Shown one piece after another: positions 1 to 9,058 of a stretch of 64,000 nucleotides of DNA (the first letter of the stretch is position 1; each line of letters opens with the position of its first letter). The DNA comes from Methanosarcina barkeri 3 (GTDB lineage Archaea; Halobacteriota; Methanosarcinia; Methanosarcinales; Methanosarcinaceae): positions 3,410,001 to 3,474,000 of the forward strand of contig NZ_CP009517.1 of assembly GCF_000970305.1 (NCBI RefSeq), written 5' to 3'. The position numbers and the translations under genes were made by a program. The notes below the pieces were generated by a model. The model made no database searches. It worked only from the letters and a program-made list of their open reading frames with translations, and had not been told where the DNA came from.

Positions 1-1063
1 TAATCTTTTCCGGATCAAATTTCTGATATTCTAGCTTTCCTGATACCACGCCTGATGTGAAAATACGGTCTCCTGCCGGGCTCTTCGGGTCGTATCCGTC
101 CTTGTACTTGTAGTATCCACCATATGCAACGAAGCAGATCTTTGAGGGATCCTTGTACCCACCGATGGTATCATGCTTAAGGCTTGCTGGAAGGCCAAGA
201 ATCTTTTCTCCTACAAGTTCCGAACCGAAAGCTGCATAGAACTCTACATCTCCCCAACCTGCGTCTTTGGAGAAGTCATTTGAACTCGTTGATTTGTTAA
301 TAAGGTCAGTCAGGTGTTCGGTAACAAAGCTTACTGCTTTTTGAGGAGAACTTGCCTTATAAGTATTTTCGATCCAGGTATTGAAATCAACTTTCAGAGT
401 ATGTTTGGACACGAAGTCCATGACCTGCAGATAGTAAGAGGAAAGTTTGGTTATATCTGCGACAGTAGCCGGGTAAGTATATCCACCTGGGTAAAGGGAT
501 GAAGGACCAGGCATTCTACCGGCAATAAGTGCAATAGCTTCCTGAAGGCGTTTCTTTTCAGGGATTGCTGCAAGATAGGAACTTCCTACCGGTACAGCCA
601 CACCATCCATCTTGTAGCTGATTGGGGCAAACCTTCCGACCATTTCTTTCCAGACTGCGTTTCCGGTGTCTCCCAGTGTTGTAAGTACCTTTTTGTACGC
701 CGGGTTTGCAAGGTCAGGACCAAAGAGGACATATATATGAGTTGCATGGCTTGCAACCATATTCAGGCCCTGGAAAATATTCCTCATCATCAGAGCGTCT
801 TTTGGAACGCTTTCGGCCACGCCATAAAGATTGTCAAGAGCGTTTGTGGATGCCAATCCATGAGAAAGAGGACAGACACCACAAATTCTCTGTGTAAGAA
901 AAGCTGCATCTCTTGGGTCCTGATTTTGAAGGATGCGTTCAAAACCTCTGAATATAAGGGAAGATGACTGGGCATCGGTAATAAAACCGTCAGCACCTAC
1001 TTCGGTGGATATACGCTGGTGGCCTTCAATTCTGGTTAAGGGATCAACTGTAACGTTTACCAT
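1..1063 (-). CDS. vhtA: Methanophenazine-reducing [NiFe]-hydrogenase, large subunit (partial)
   Basis: This is the large catalytic subunit of the membrane-bound F420-nonreducing hydrogenase, which oxidises H2 and passes electrons through a cytochrome b to methanophenazine. About 354 N-terminal codons are visible and the C-terminal end, with the second cysteine pair, lies beyond the left edge. The protein begins [15 protein letters not shown] and carries the first nickel-ligand motif RICGVC (C61, C64) followed by PLSHGLAS, as in group 1 [NiFe]-hydrogenases. It starts 7 nt after vhtG stops, so the two are cotranscribed. The subunit is exported together with the Tat-bearing small subunit. vhtC (cytochrome b) and vhtD (protease) would be expected further left but are not seen. 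The vht and vho isoenzymes cannot be told apart here. Confidence 0.95.
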   Translation of the reverse strand, partial: MVNVTVDPLTRIEGHQRISTEVGADGFITDAQSSSLIFRGFERILQNQDPRDAAFLTQRICGVCPLSHGLASTNALDNLYGVAESVPKDALMMRNIFQGLNMVASHATHIYVLFGPDLANPAYKKVLTTLGDTGNAVWKEMVGRFAPISYKMDGVAVPVGSSYLAAIPEKKRLQEAIALIAGRMPGPSSLYPGGYTYPATVADITKLSSYYLQVMDFVSKHTLKVDFNTWIENTYKASSPQKAVSFVTEHLTDLINKSTSSNDFSKDAGWGDVEFYAAFGSELVGEKILGLPASLKHDTIGGYKDPSKICFVAYGGYYKYKDGYDPKSPAGDRIFTSGVVSGKLEYQKFDPEKI

Positions 1064-1070
1064 TTTTCAC

Positions 1071-2228
1071 TCACTCTCCTTTTCCCATTCTCCTAACAGC
1101 ATGTACGCCTGCAGCAACTGCAGCTGCTCCGACCGCAACTTTGGCTACTGTGTCAATATTTGTTCCGGCAATTCCCACATCTTCACGTTCAACATATAAG
1201 GGCCTTGAGGAATCTGGGAAGCCAGGCTCGACACAGGCAATACAGGGTCCGCCTGCCTGGGTACACATGCTTACCGAACCATTCCATCTGCGAATTCCAC
1301 AGTCTGCGTGAGAATAGGGAGCTTTACAGCCTAATTTCCACAGGCACTTCTCTCCACCGACCTCAGTATCGAATTCTCCACGGTCATAGTATCCGCGGCG
1401 TGGGCAGTTTTCGTGCACTGTGTGATCAGGGGGGAAGAAAACCATTGGCCTGCCGTAATCGTCCACAACTGATGGAATATCTTCAAGCTTAATCTTTCCA
1501 AGGATTACCGCTCCCAGGGTCAAAAGAACCCAGTCAGGGTGAGCAGGGCAACCAGGAATATTAATTACTGGTTTATCAATCCCAAGTTCCTTAAGCATGC
1601 CTTTTGAAGAATCTTCCTTTGCAAAAGCTACTCCTCTGTAGTCAGTATCCTTGGCAACCTCGCTATCTGCAGAAGTGATTCCTCCCCAGCAGGCACAGGC
1701 TCCGACTGCAATGACAGCAATTGCGTTCTTTGCAGCCTCTCCAAGGCTTTCCTTGAAAGTCTTGTTTCCAATAACCAGATAGCGTCCGGAACCATCCGGA
1801 CCGTTTGGAATTGAGCCCTCAACGACCAGGAAATATTTGCCTTCTTTATAAAGGTCTTCAAGGAGAATCTCAGAGTTAAGCTCGGAGGTGTTTACAAGCT
1901 TACCATCGTTCCAGATTCCCTGCTGTGCACAAAGAGTCTCATGGAAAGCGAGATTGACATTGAGCTTTTGTAGTGCCTGTACAAGGTCAGGATTGCCTGC
2001 ATTTAAGACCGATTCGGAGCAGCCAGTGCATTCAGAGCCGTGAAGCCATACAAGCTTGGTCTCTGCAAATTCAAGCGCACTTACAATCTCAGACTTGTAT
2101 GTGCCCAGGAATGTAGCTGCGCCCATTGCACCCAGTGCTTTCATGAAAGTGCGTCGATCCATTTTTAAGAAGTCCACACTGTCCAGTGTACGGACAAGGT
2201 TTTTTATTCCAGTACTCATCTCTACCAC
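1071..2228 (-). CDS. vhtG: Methanophenazine-reducing [NiFe]-hydrogenase, small subunit with Tat signal
   Basis: This is the electron-transferring small subunit, carrying three Fe-S clusters between the NiFe site and cytochrome b. The N-terminus has a twin-arginine motif, DRRTFMKALG (from residue 23), followed by a short hydrophobic stretch. The mature part opens with a proximal-cluster motif, GSECTGCSE, and further Cys/His-rich segments lie near the C-terminus (CRRG-like and ACVEPGFPDSS). The last 30 residues form a hydrophobic anchor, as in membrane-bound hydrogenases. The length of 385 aa fits the family. Starts at 2228 or at an ATG nine bases downstream are both possible and neither has a strong Shine-Dalgarno. 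It is the first gene of the vht operon, divergent from hypCDABE, whose products mature its partner subunit. Confidence 0.95.
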   Translation of the reverse strand: MVEMSTGIKNLVRTLDSVDFLKMDRRTFMKALGAMGAATFLGTYKSEIVSALEFAETKLVWLHGSECTGCSESVLNAGNPDLVQALQKLNVNLAFHETLCAQQGIWNDGKLVNTSELNSEILLEDLYKEGKYFLVVEGSIPNGPDGSGRYLVIGNKTFKESLGEAAKNAIAVIAVGACACWGGITSADSEVAKDTDYRGVAFAKEDSSKGMLKELGIDKPVINIPGCPAHPDWVLLTLGAVILGKIKLEDIPSVVDDYGRPMVFFPPDHTVHENCPRRGYYDRGEFDTEVGGEKCLWKLGCKAPYSHADCGIRRWNGSVSMCTQAGGPCIACVEPGFPDSSRPLYVEREDVGIAGTNIDTVAKVAVGAAAVAAGVHAVRRMGKGE

Positions 2229-2285
2229 ATCTTGATTTTACCCAAATTATACATCCGAAAGAAAATTTTAAAATAATTGTCCACA

Positions 2286-2351
2286 GTAATTATATAAATG
2301 CATACATAAATTTACCACTAATGTTTTTCAATGAGGGAATAGTATATAAGG
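2286..2351 (-). promoter_or_regulatory. Candidate TATA boxes for the vht operon
   Basis: Read on the minus strand, two TATA-like elements lie upstream of vhtG: CTTATATAC around 2342-2350 and TTTATATAATT around 2287-2297. They are about 115 and 60 nt before the vhtG start. Either could be the archaeal box A. The choice is inference and no purine-rich BRE is clear. Confidence 0.35.
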
Positions 2352-3406
2352 TTTTTTACACGCTCCGACAAATATATTAATTGGCTGCATTGAAGGTAAA
2401 TGATTCATTGATAAATATAATAGGTTTTCAATATAAGCAATATAATTCAATGTACATTGTTGTGAGTTATAGTACATATATGTCGGATTGAGGTCTTTTG
2501 AAAGAGAAAAGAGTATCAAAAGAATTAATTAAATTTCAAAAGTTAAAAGTTACTAATGAAGTAGTAGTTCATATTTAAAAACTTATCTGTATTATGACAA
2601 AACACATAAAAGTAAGATAAAATGCAGAAAAGTTTTGAAAAGCAAAGAAAGAATCATTTATTTCAAAGAGATATTTTTGTAGATTGGGCTTCTCAAGCAG
2701 AATTAAAATTCATAGGAAAGAACTATATTGCCGTAGCTAACCCTGTTTAACTGTCAGAGATCCAGGAGAATACTGATCTTACTAAAAACTGAAGAGTTTT
2801 AATCCTGGATTTTCTCAATTAAAACTATGATCCTCAGTGCTCTGAAAAACACATTTAAGAGAAACTTAAAATGGAAAAAAAGCGTTGAAAAACCTTATAT
2901 TATTAAATCTTATATTATTCAAACCTTATCTCATTGAAACTTATCTCATTGAACCTTATCTTATCATATGATTTTGCAGAAAAATGCTATCCATTTCAAT
3001 TATCCATATTTTTCAGAATCTGGAGTATTCCACCTCAAATAGAACGATTTTGGAACCCTTTCTAAAACATTTCTACAGCAAACCCAAAACCAGAATAAAG
3101 AACATTTTTAAATTATGCAAGTGAAATGAAAAAACAAAAAGAATATAAAATAGAACCATAGAGTTTTAAAAAATAATTTTCGACAATAGATTTATTCAAA
3201 ATACGGAATTAGGCTCTTGTTTATGATATCTCTATTTTCCTATCTGCGGCAAGTTGCAAAAGAAAAAAATGAATATTTAAAAGCAGCAGTAGATAAATGA
3301 AAATAATTAAGGGGATAGAAACTGTTTAACCAGTTAAGGAAATAAAACTGGAGGATTTTTTACTAAGTTGGGACCTGTAAATATATATACCTTGCAAATA
3401 TATATC
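2352..3406. other. AT-rich divergent spacer between vht and hyp operons
   Basis: About 1 kb with no convincing gene. Short degenerate repeats of the type AACCTTATCTCATTG occur around 2890-2960. The size and AT richness suggest long leaders or regulatory DNA for two divergent hydrogenase operons, but nothing beyond the sites listed separately can be identified. Confidence 0.5.
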
Positions 3407-3453
3407 TTTTGTAAAATAATTTTTGTAAAACCCTTAATATGAGTTTTGCAAAA
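3407..3453. promoter_or_regulatory. Three operator-like TTTTGYAAAA palindromes upstream of hyp operon
   Basis: TTTTGTAAAA occurs at 3407-3416 and 3421-3430, and the perfect palindrome TTTTGCAAAA at 3444-3453. The last two sit inside 23-bp direct repeats that agree at 18 positions. They lie 35-85 bp upstream of the probable TATA box, where an archaeal activator could bind. A regulatory role is inference. Confidence 0.4.
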
Positions 3454-3486
3454 CTCTTAATACAGGAATTTCCCTCATGAAAAATG

Positions 3487-3497
3487 AATTATATAAA
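3487..3497 (+). promoter_or_regulatory. TATA box of the hypCDABE operon
   Basis: The sequence ATTATATAAAT lies about 40 bp upstream of the hypC start. That spacing fits an archaeal box A with a transcription start some 25 bp downstream and a short leader containing the GAGG ribosome-binding site at about 3525-3530. Confidence 0.5.
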
Positions 3498-3533
3498 TTA
3501 ATAGGATTTTAAAACAAAAGAGTTTGAGGAAAC

Positions 3534-3794
3534 ATGTGTATAGCTATTCCTGGAAAAGTAATATCCATTGTAAATGAGAATACTGCAACGATTGACATGG
3601 GCGGAATCTGCAGAGATGTGAATATGGACCTTATGGGAGGAGCTGACGAATCCCAGATAGGGAAACACTTTCTTGTCCACGTTGGATATGCAATATCCGA
3701 AATCTCGGAAGAAGAAAGTGAAGAAACAATGCACCTTCTCAGACAGATTGCGGGACTTGAAGAGATAGATACCCCAGAAAGCAAATCTATCTGA
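3534..3794 (+). CDS. hypC: [NiFe]-hydrogenase maturation chaperone HypC
   Basis: HypC is a small OB-fold chaperone that works with HypD to assemble the Fe(CN)2CO group and deliver it to the hydrogenase large subunit. The 86-residue protein starts with the diagnostic MCIAIPGKV, whose Cys2 is the iron-binding residue exposed after Met removal. A GAGGAAAC sequence directly precedes the ATG, giving a good ribosome-binding site. It is the first gene of a maturation operon that is divergent from vhtGA, the likely client. The length is normal for the HypC/HybG family. Confidence 0.96.
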   Translation: MCIAIPGKVISIVNENTATIDMGGICRDVNMDLMGGADESQIGKHFLVHVGYAISEISEEESEETMHLLRQIAGLEEIDTPESKSI

Positions 3795-3813
3795 AAGCGG
3801 ACGCTGATGAAAA

Positions 3814-4932
3814 ATGGAAAACGGGAATTCACCTTCAAAGCTAGCGGCTCCTGAACTTGAAAGAAAGCTCCTGGAAAGAATCAGAGGCTCGGATAAACCA
3901 CTTCGCATAATGCATGTATGCGGGACTCACGAGCGAACGATAGCAAAATATGGGTTAAGGAGTGTCCTTCCGAAAAATATTGAGGTAATAAGCGGTCCCG
4001 GATGCCCTGTTTGTGTGACTCCTGAAGAAGACGTTAATATTGCTATTGCCCTTGCGAAAAGTGGAGCAACCGTTGTCACTTTTGGAGATATGATGCGGGT
4101 TCCTGGCTCGGGCGAAAGTTTGCTGGATGCAAAATCCGAAGGGGCAAACGTAAAAATGGTCTATAGTATTGATGATGCAATTGCCCTTGCGGAAAAAAAA
4201 CCAGAACTTGAAGTAGTCTTTTTTGGAATAGGCTTTGAGACCACGGTTCCCGCAAATGCGGCCGCTCTTTTAAGAAAGACCCCTGAAAACTTCAGCCTCC
4301 TTACCTCGCAGAAACAAACTCCTCCTGCAGTTGAATTTCTTGCCAGGGATGCAGATGTCGATGCCTTTATAGCTCCTGGACACGTGGCAACCATAATAGG
4401 CACAAAACCTTTTGAATCTCTTGCAGAAAAAGGCTTTCCTGTCGTCGTAAGCGGATTTGAACCGGGAGACATTCTCCTTGGAATCAACCTGTTACAAATG
4501 CAGGCAGAAAAAGGAATCTCAAGGGTAGATAACGGCTACCCGAGAGCTGTAAAACCTGAAGGAAATCAGATTGCCCTTAAAATAATGAAGGAAACATTTG
4601 AAACTTCGGACTCTGAATGGCGAGGCATAGGAAAAATAAAGAACTCGGGACTTGTGCTCAGGAAAGAATTTGAGGAAAAAGACGCCGCAAAAAAGTACGA
4701 AGACCTGTATGCTTCTGCCCTTGAAGATGTCCGAAAGAAAACAGGGAGAAAAGACAAAAAACGCTGTATCTGCGCAGCTATCCTTACCGGGAAAGCAAAA
4801 CCTTCACAATGTCCGAATTTCGGGAAGGACTGTACCCCGAAAAGCCCTGCAGGTCCCTGTATGGTAAGCCAGGAAGGCATGTGTTATAACTGGTTCAGAT
4901 ACTCAAGAGAAGGAGGTAACAGGGTTGCATGA
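3814..4932 (+). CDS. hypD: Hydrogenase Fe(CN)2CO scaffold protein HypD
   Basis: HypD is the iron-sulfur scaffold on which cyanide and CO ligands are attached to iron, in complex with HypC and using cyanide supplied by HypE. The sequence has the conserved CGTHE (C36) and GPGCPVC (C63, C66) motifs, the GFETT segment, and a C-terminal cysteine-rich region (residues about 330-360) that binds a 4Fe-4S cluster. The length of 372 aa is typical. Its last 8 nt overlap the start of hypA, and an AGGAGGT sequence inside its end serves hypA, so the two are translationally coupled. Confidence 0.96.
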   Translation: MENGNSPSKLAAPELERKLLERIRGSDKPLRIMHVCGTHERTIAKYGLRSVLPKNIEVISGPGCPVCVTPEEDVNIAIALAKSGATVVTFGDMMRVPGSGESLLDAKSEGANVKMVYSIDDAIALAEKKPELEVVFFGIGFETTVPANAAALLRKTPENFSLLTSQKQTPPAVEFLARDADVDAFIAPGHVATIIGTKPFESLAEKGFPVVVSGFEPGDILLGINLLQMQAEKGISRVDNGYPRAVKPEGNQIALKIMKETFETSDSEWRGIGKIKNSGLVLRKEFEEKDAAKKYEDLYASALEDVRKKTGRKDKKRCICAAILTGKAKPSQCPNFGKDCTPKSPAGPCMVSQEGMCYNWFRYSREGGNRVA

Positions 4933-5326
4933 GTTTTCCATTGCATGTGAAATTTTCGAGCAGGTTATGACTACTGCCAAAGAACACGGAGCCACGGAAG
5001 TTAAGCACGTAACCCTTCAGATGGGAAGACTGTCTCATACTAATCCGGAACAACTTAGTTTTTGTTTTAAAGTCCTTTCCGAGGAAAGCATTGCCGAAAA
5101 TGCGGACTTTATTGTAGAAATGATACCACCCTCGCTTGAATGCGAATGTGGATACACGGGAACAGTAGACGAAGAAAAGATACGAGAGAACTGTGAGTTC
5201 AAAAGCGAACTTCTGGCTTATGCGGCAGTCATGGAATGCCCAATCTGCGGAAAACCTGCCCAAATTACAGGCGGTAGAGAGCTTATAATTAAAAGCATCG
5301 AGATCGAAACTGAAGACCAGAATTAA
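4925..5326 (+). CDS. hypA: Hydrogenase nickel-incorporation metallochaperone HypA (TTG start)
   Basis: HypA binds nickel and works with HypB to insert it into the hydrogenase large subunit. The protein begins MHEFSIA, and His2 is the essential nickel ligand of the family. This fixes the start at the TTG codon at 4925, which sits 7 nt after a perfect AGGAGGT. Zinc is held by two cysteine pairs: C73 and C75 in LECECGYTG, and C105 and C108 in CPICGK. At 133 aa it is slightly longer than bacterial HypA because of a charged tail. It overlaps hypD by 8 nt. Confidence 0.95.
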   Translation: MHEFSIACEIFEQVMTTAKEHGATEVKHVTLQMGRLSHTNPEQLSFCFKVLSEESIAENADFIVEMIPPSLECECGYTGTVDEEKIRENCEFKSELLAYAAVMECPICGKPAQITGGRELIIKSIEIETEDQN

Positions 5327-5378
5327 AACGCAAAAATGTAAAATTAGAAATAAAATTTTCCAAGTGATGTTTATGTTA

Positions 5379-6041
5379 ATGCACGTAATCGATATGGGAC
5401 ATGATGTCTACAAAGCAAATGACAAAGTTGCTGAAAAAAACAAAAAGAAACTTGACAAGTATCAGGTCTTTTCGGTAAATGTTATGGGTGCAATAGGATC
5501 AGGAAAGACCACTCTGATTGAAGAGGTTATTCGGCAACTTAAGGATAAATATAAAATAGCTGTGATCGCAGGGGATGTAATCGCTGAGATGGATTCCTCA
5601 CGTTTCAGGAAACTCGATGTCCCTACTATTCCTGTAAATACCGGGAAAGAGTGCCACCTGGATGCAAAACTGGTAGAAAAAGCCCTGGATGAAATCGATC
5701 TTAACAACACGGATCTCCTGCTAATTGAGAACGTAGGTAACCTGATATGCCCTGTGGACTTTAAACTGGGAGAACACCTGAGGGTTGTAATTGTGAGCGT
5801 GACCGAAGGAGACGACATTATCCTTAAACACCCCATGATATTCAAGACTTCGGATCTTGCAGTAATAAATAAAGTTGACATTGCACATGCTGTTGATGTA
5901 GATGCTGAAAAAATGCGAGATGATATTCTTTCCTTAAACCCGAACGTGCCGGTTATCCTGACTTCAAAGCATGATTGGGAAAGTCTGGAAACCTGGATTA
6001 GCTTCATCGAGCTTGGAGTTAAAGAGTCTCAGAATAGATAA
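5379..6041 (+). CDS. hypB: Hydrogenase nickel-incorporation GTPase HypB
   Basis: HypB is a SIMIBI-class GTPase that powers nickel delivery together with HypA. The P-loop GAIGSGKTT is near residue 37, and later segments contain the metal-binding ECHLDAK and ICPVDF motifs, the Cys/His ligands at the dimer interface. The N-terminal histidine-rich tract of some bacterial HypB proteins is absent. In-frame GTG/ATG codons begin at 5364, but an AGTGATG sequence covers them and the family-like start MHVIDMGHDV at 5379 is preferred. The length is 220 aa. It follows hypA by about 50 nt in the same operon. Confidence 0.94.
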   Translation: MHVIDMGHDVYKANDKVAEKNKKKLDKYQVFSVNVMGAIGSGKTTLIEEVIRQLKDKYKIAVIAGDVIAEMDSSRFRKLDVPTIPVNTGKECHLDAKLVEKALDEIDLNNTDLLLIENVGNLICPVDFKLGEHLRVVIVSVTEGDDIILKHPMIFKTSDLAVINKVDIAHAVDVDAEKMRDDILSLNPNVPVILTSKHDWESLETWISFIELGVKESQNR

Positions 6042-6220
6042 AAAGTTAAAGGCATTAAGGTGGAAACCAGGTTAATAAGGATAAAGTTAAAAAAACTAGG
6101 TTAAAGAGAAATAAGGTAGAAACCAGGTTAAAGAAAAATAACTCGAAAACCGGATTAAGAAGATTTTAGGTGGATTGAGAAGATCCAGCGGGTTTAAAAG
6201 GCGGAAAAAAGGAGACTTAT

Positions 6221-7264
6221 ATGAAATCCAATACCATTTCTCTTGAGCACGGTGCAGGCGGAGAAGTAATGCAGGCACTTATAGGAGAAATAATTCTTAA
6301 AAACTTTCGTAATAAAAGTGCAGGCTCGATAGGGCTCGAATGTCTTGATGATGGATCCACGATCAAACTTGAAGACTTCAATAAGGGATGCGAACTCGTA
6401 CTGACTACTGATAGTCATGTGATTACACCTGCCTTTTTCCCGAATACCAATATAGGAAGACTTGCAGTTGCAGGGACTGTAAATGACCTTACGGTTATGG
6501 GAGCAAAACCCCTTGCCCTTACCTGTGCAGTCATAGTCCCTGAAGGTTTTTCACTCAAGGAGTTTGAGGAAATAATTAAAACAATGGACGAAACTGCTGC
6601 AGAGGTTGGCGTACCCATAATAACAGGCGATACTAAAACCGTGGAGAAAACTGCGCTGGACTCGATTATCCTGAATACTGCAGGCCTTGGAATTACGGAT
6701 AGCCCTGTAAGAGACTCAGGACTTCAACCTGGAGACAAAATCCTGGTTACAGGAACTATCGGCGACCATGGAATCTCGCTTATGGCTCATAGGGAAGGTT
6801 TTGACTTTGATACCGACCTTGCCTCGGATTCAGCTCCACTCTGGAAACTCATAGAACCTCTTCTGAAACTCAGAACTCCGGAAGGTGAACCCGTAATCAC
6901 GGCAATGAAAGACCCGACCCGAGGAGGGCTTGCAAATGCCCTGAACGAGATGGCATCAAAATCCGGAGCAGGTATTCTTATTGAAGAAGACTGGATTCCC
7001 TTCAAATCAGCCGTTTCCGCAGCCTGTGAGATGCTGGGCCTGGACCCCCTTGAGGTTGCAAACGAAGGAAAAGCAGTTATGGGAGTCAAAGCCGGCTTTG
7101 AAGAAGAAGTGCTTTCAATCTTGAGGCAGCACCCTTACGGTAGGGACGCAGCTGTTATAGGAGAAGTTACTCCGGATAAGAATGAAGTAGTCCTGAGAAA
7201 CCGTTTCGGCGGTATGCGTTTTGTAGATGTACCTGCAGGAGACCCGATTCCCAGAGTATGCTAA
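6221..7264 (+). CDS. hypE: Carbamoyl dehydratase HypE (cyanide ligand synthesis)
   Basis: HypE is a PurM-like ATP-dependent dehydratase. It converts a thiocarbamate on its own C-terminal cysteine, put there by HypF, into thiocyanate, which supplies the CN ligands of the NiFe site. The 347-residue sequence ends exactly in the diagnostic IPRVC. The internal segments LEHGAGG, GDTKTVE and DPTRGGLANALNE are the ATP-binding elements of the family. A GGAG sequence precedes the ATG. The 180-nt gap after hypB holds short degenerate repeats. hypF is not in this window. Confidence 0.95.
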   Translation: MKSNTISLEHGAGGEVMQALIGEIILKNFRNKSAGSIGLECLDDGSTIKLEDFNKGCELVLTTDSHVITPAFFPNTNIGRLAVAGTVNDLTVMGAKPLALTCAVIVPEGFSLKEFEEIIKTMDETAAEVGVPIITGDTKTVEKTALDSIILNTAGLGITDSPVRDSGLQPGDKILVTGTIGDHGISLMAHREGFDFDTDLASDSAPLWKLIEPLLKLRTPEGEPVITAMKDPTRGGLANALNEMASKSGAGILIEEDWIPFKSAVSAACEMLGLDPLEVANEGKAVMGVKAGFEEEVLSILRQHPYGRDAAVIGEVTPDKNEVVLRNRFGGMRFVDVPAGDPIPRVC

Positions 7265-7862
7265 AAATCATTAGACTTCAGTCGAGATTGATTCAAGGTA
7301 AGGGACTTTGGAATTGAGTTTAGAAGTACAGTTGTTTCCTCTCATTTAACCGAATTTACTTTTTATTTTTCCTATTGATTTTATACTACATTTTTATCTT
7401 ATTTTTTTACTTTACTTTCGCAGTGTCTCTTTTCAGTCTCTGTTTTTATTCTCTCGTCCGTAGTCTCTTTTCAGTCTCTGTTTTTATTCTCTCGTTCGCA
7501 GTCTCTTTTCAGTCTATATTTTCAATTTACATTTTTAGAAATATCTCAGTTACCAGTATTAACTAATGTTTAAAAGTAAATTGCCATATAGAAATTCATA
7601 ATGTAACGATAAAATAAATTAAAAAGATGTTAAGAATAAGGCAATCCGATGGGAACAATAACATATAGAAAATATTCATGGAAGTATATTTAGAGGAATA
7701 GTTACTGAAAAGGATGGAAGTTGAAGCATGAACCGAGATTCAATTGTGGAACAGGAACTATGGCGCTCAGTTGCAGTATATTTTGCATCTTTTTGATATT
7801 TGGACCTCTGAATAGTTTAAGGGTAAATATTAGTAGAAGGTATTGATACTTTTGAGGCCTTA
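7265..7862. other. Spacer after hypE with T-rich tracts and a tandem repeat
   Basis: T-rich runs at about 7355-7410 could act as an archaeal terminator for the hyp operon. Between about 7424 and 7525 a unit of about 38 bp, beginning AGTCTCTTTTCAGTCT, is repeated about 2.5 times. No convincing gene is seen; a hydrophobic 63-aa reading frame here is a by-product of the T-rich repeats. Confidence 0.5.
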
Positions 7863-7988
7863 ATGAAGATCAAAGTTTCCTGTACAGGAAATAAACCATC
7901 CCATTGCGGCGCTATTATCCTGAGCAGTCAGGGCTTTGCAAGGGTTATGTATGTCTGCGATAGAATTCTTCTACATACATATTATTAA
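7863..7988 (+). CDS. Possible 41-residue small protein
   Basis: This is a short open frame of 41 codons. It starts at an ATG five bases after GAGG and ends at TAA. The translation begins MKIKVSCTGNKPSHCG and contains three cysteines (C7, C15 and C32). Nothing recognisable in function can be named. The ribosome-binding site and balanced composition in an otherwise AT-rich spacer are the only support. It could be chance or a remnant of a longer gene. Confidence 0.25.
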   Translation: MKIKVSCTGNKPSHCGAIILSSQGFARVMYVCDRILLHTYY

Positions 7989-8090
7989 AAATGTTTTTAA
8001 ACTGGAAAGGAAATCCGTTTTTTAGCTTTTTCCTTTAATACTTTAACACATATAAAGAGTTATAGAATTTGGCACGGAGATGAAACGAAA

Positions 8091-8510
8091 ATGAGAAACA
8101 TAAATATCCTGTATTACGGGAAAGTGAAACCTGTAGATATATATGAAAGCATGTTTGAGTATATAAAAAGTTCCGGAACTTCGGACTGCGAAAAAGATTA
8201 CATCGAAGACCAACCCGAATATTTTGTAGAAGAATGGCAGGTGACACTCGACTGCGAGGTGTGTTTTGGATACGATCCGATGAAAGATGCAGGAGAACTC
8301 GAAATTGACGGACAAAATTATACCCGTGTAGGTAGGGGGTTAAACGAGTTAAGTTATGTGCCCACTGATAGCCTGGCTGACATCCTGTATATTATTTACC
8401 ATTGTGACCATAACACGAGAAAATGTATATGTACCAGTGAAATCTTCCGAACAAAAGAAGAAGCAGAAAAGAGAGCAAACGAACTTAGAGGAAGTAATGA
8501 GTTATCCTGA
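8091..8510 (+). CDS. Uncharacterised 139-aa protein
   Basis: I do not recognise this family. The protein is acidic and soluble, with no signal peptide or membrane segment. Its middle has a CEVC pair (in TLDCEVCFGYD) and its C-terminal third a CDHNTRKCIC cluster, so five closely placed cysteines and a histidine could bind a metal. The last 25 residues form a charged helix (KEEAEKRANELRG). A GGCACGGAGATGAAACGAAA leader precedes the ATG and contains a GGAG-type ribosome-binding site. It stands alone with large spacers on both sides. Confidence that it is a gene is good; its function is unknown. Confidence 0.7.
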   Translation: MRNINILYYGKVKPVDIYESMFEYIKSSGTSDCEKDYIEDQPEYFVEEWQVTLDCEVCFGYDPMKDAGELEIDGQNYTRVGRGLNELSYVPTDSLADILYIIYHCDHNTRKCICTSEIFRTKEEAEKRANELRGSNELS

Positions 8511-9058
8511 TCTTTCTTGTTTTAGAAATATTATAAATAAAAAATTAAAAAAATTGGCCTTATTTACAGGTAGAATTACCTGACCTGTGATATTAGTTGC
8601 TTACTGGATACCTGAAAAACAAGAGAAAAGCTGCTTATAAAAATTTTAAGATTTCTACTCAGAATTTCAAGCCAGGAGTTTAGACTGCTGAACTTTATTT
8701 TTTTCTATTTTTATCAACACTAATACAGAATTTGGATATTTGCCACCTTTTTCTATTTTTATATTAGCTTCATTTGTATTTGAACAAGCGACCTAAATCA
8801 CTGCTGTCCCAATAATACATATTAATTTTTGGCAACCATGGCCTTGTAAACTGAAATATTGAGATGCCATTCCGGGCTGCGTGTGAGTCAGAGTGGAATC
8901 ATGTAAAATGTCTGCTATTTTGTACAAAGAAATTGAAAACAACGTCACATTACTGTTGAATATTTATTTATATGTACGAAGTCTATTATTTAGCGAGTTT
9001 AACGTTTATGCGTTAATTTCGCAGTTAAACAGGATAAATTAAACGTAGAGGTTATGGT
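8511..9058. other. AT-rich spacer
   Basis: About 550 bp between the 139-aa ORF and the repeat protein. There is no gene or clear repeat. The segment from 8935 to 9050 is AT-rich and probably holds the promoter of the downstream repeat gene; ATTTATTTATATG near 8962-8974 is TATA-like. Confidence 0.4.

Noticed and set aside
7375-7566. Hydrophobic 63-residue frame after hypE
   Set aside because: Produced by T-rich tandem repeats; no ribosome-binding site.
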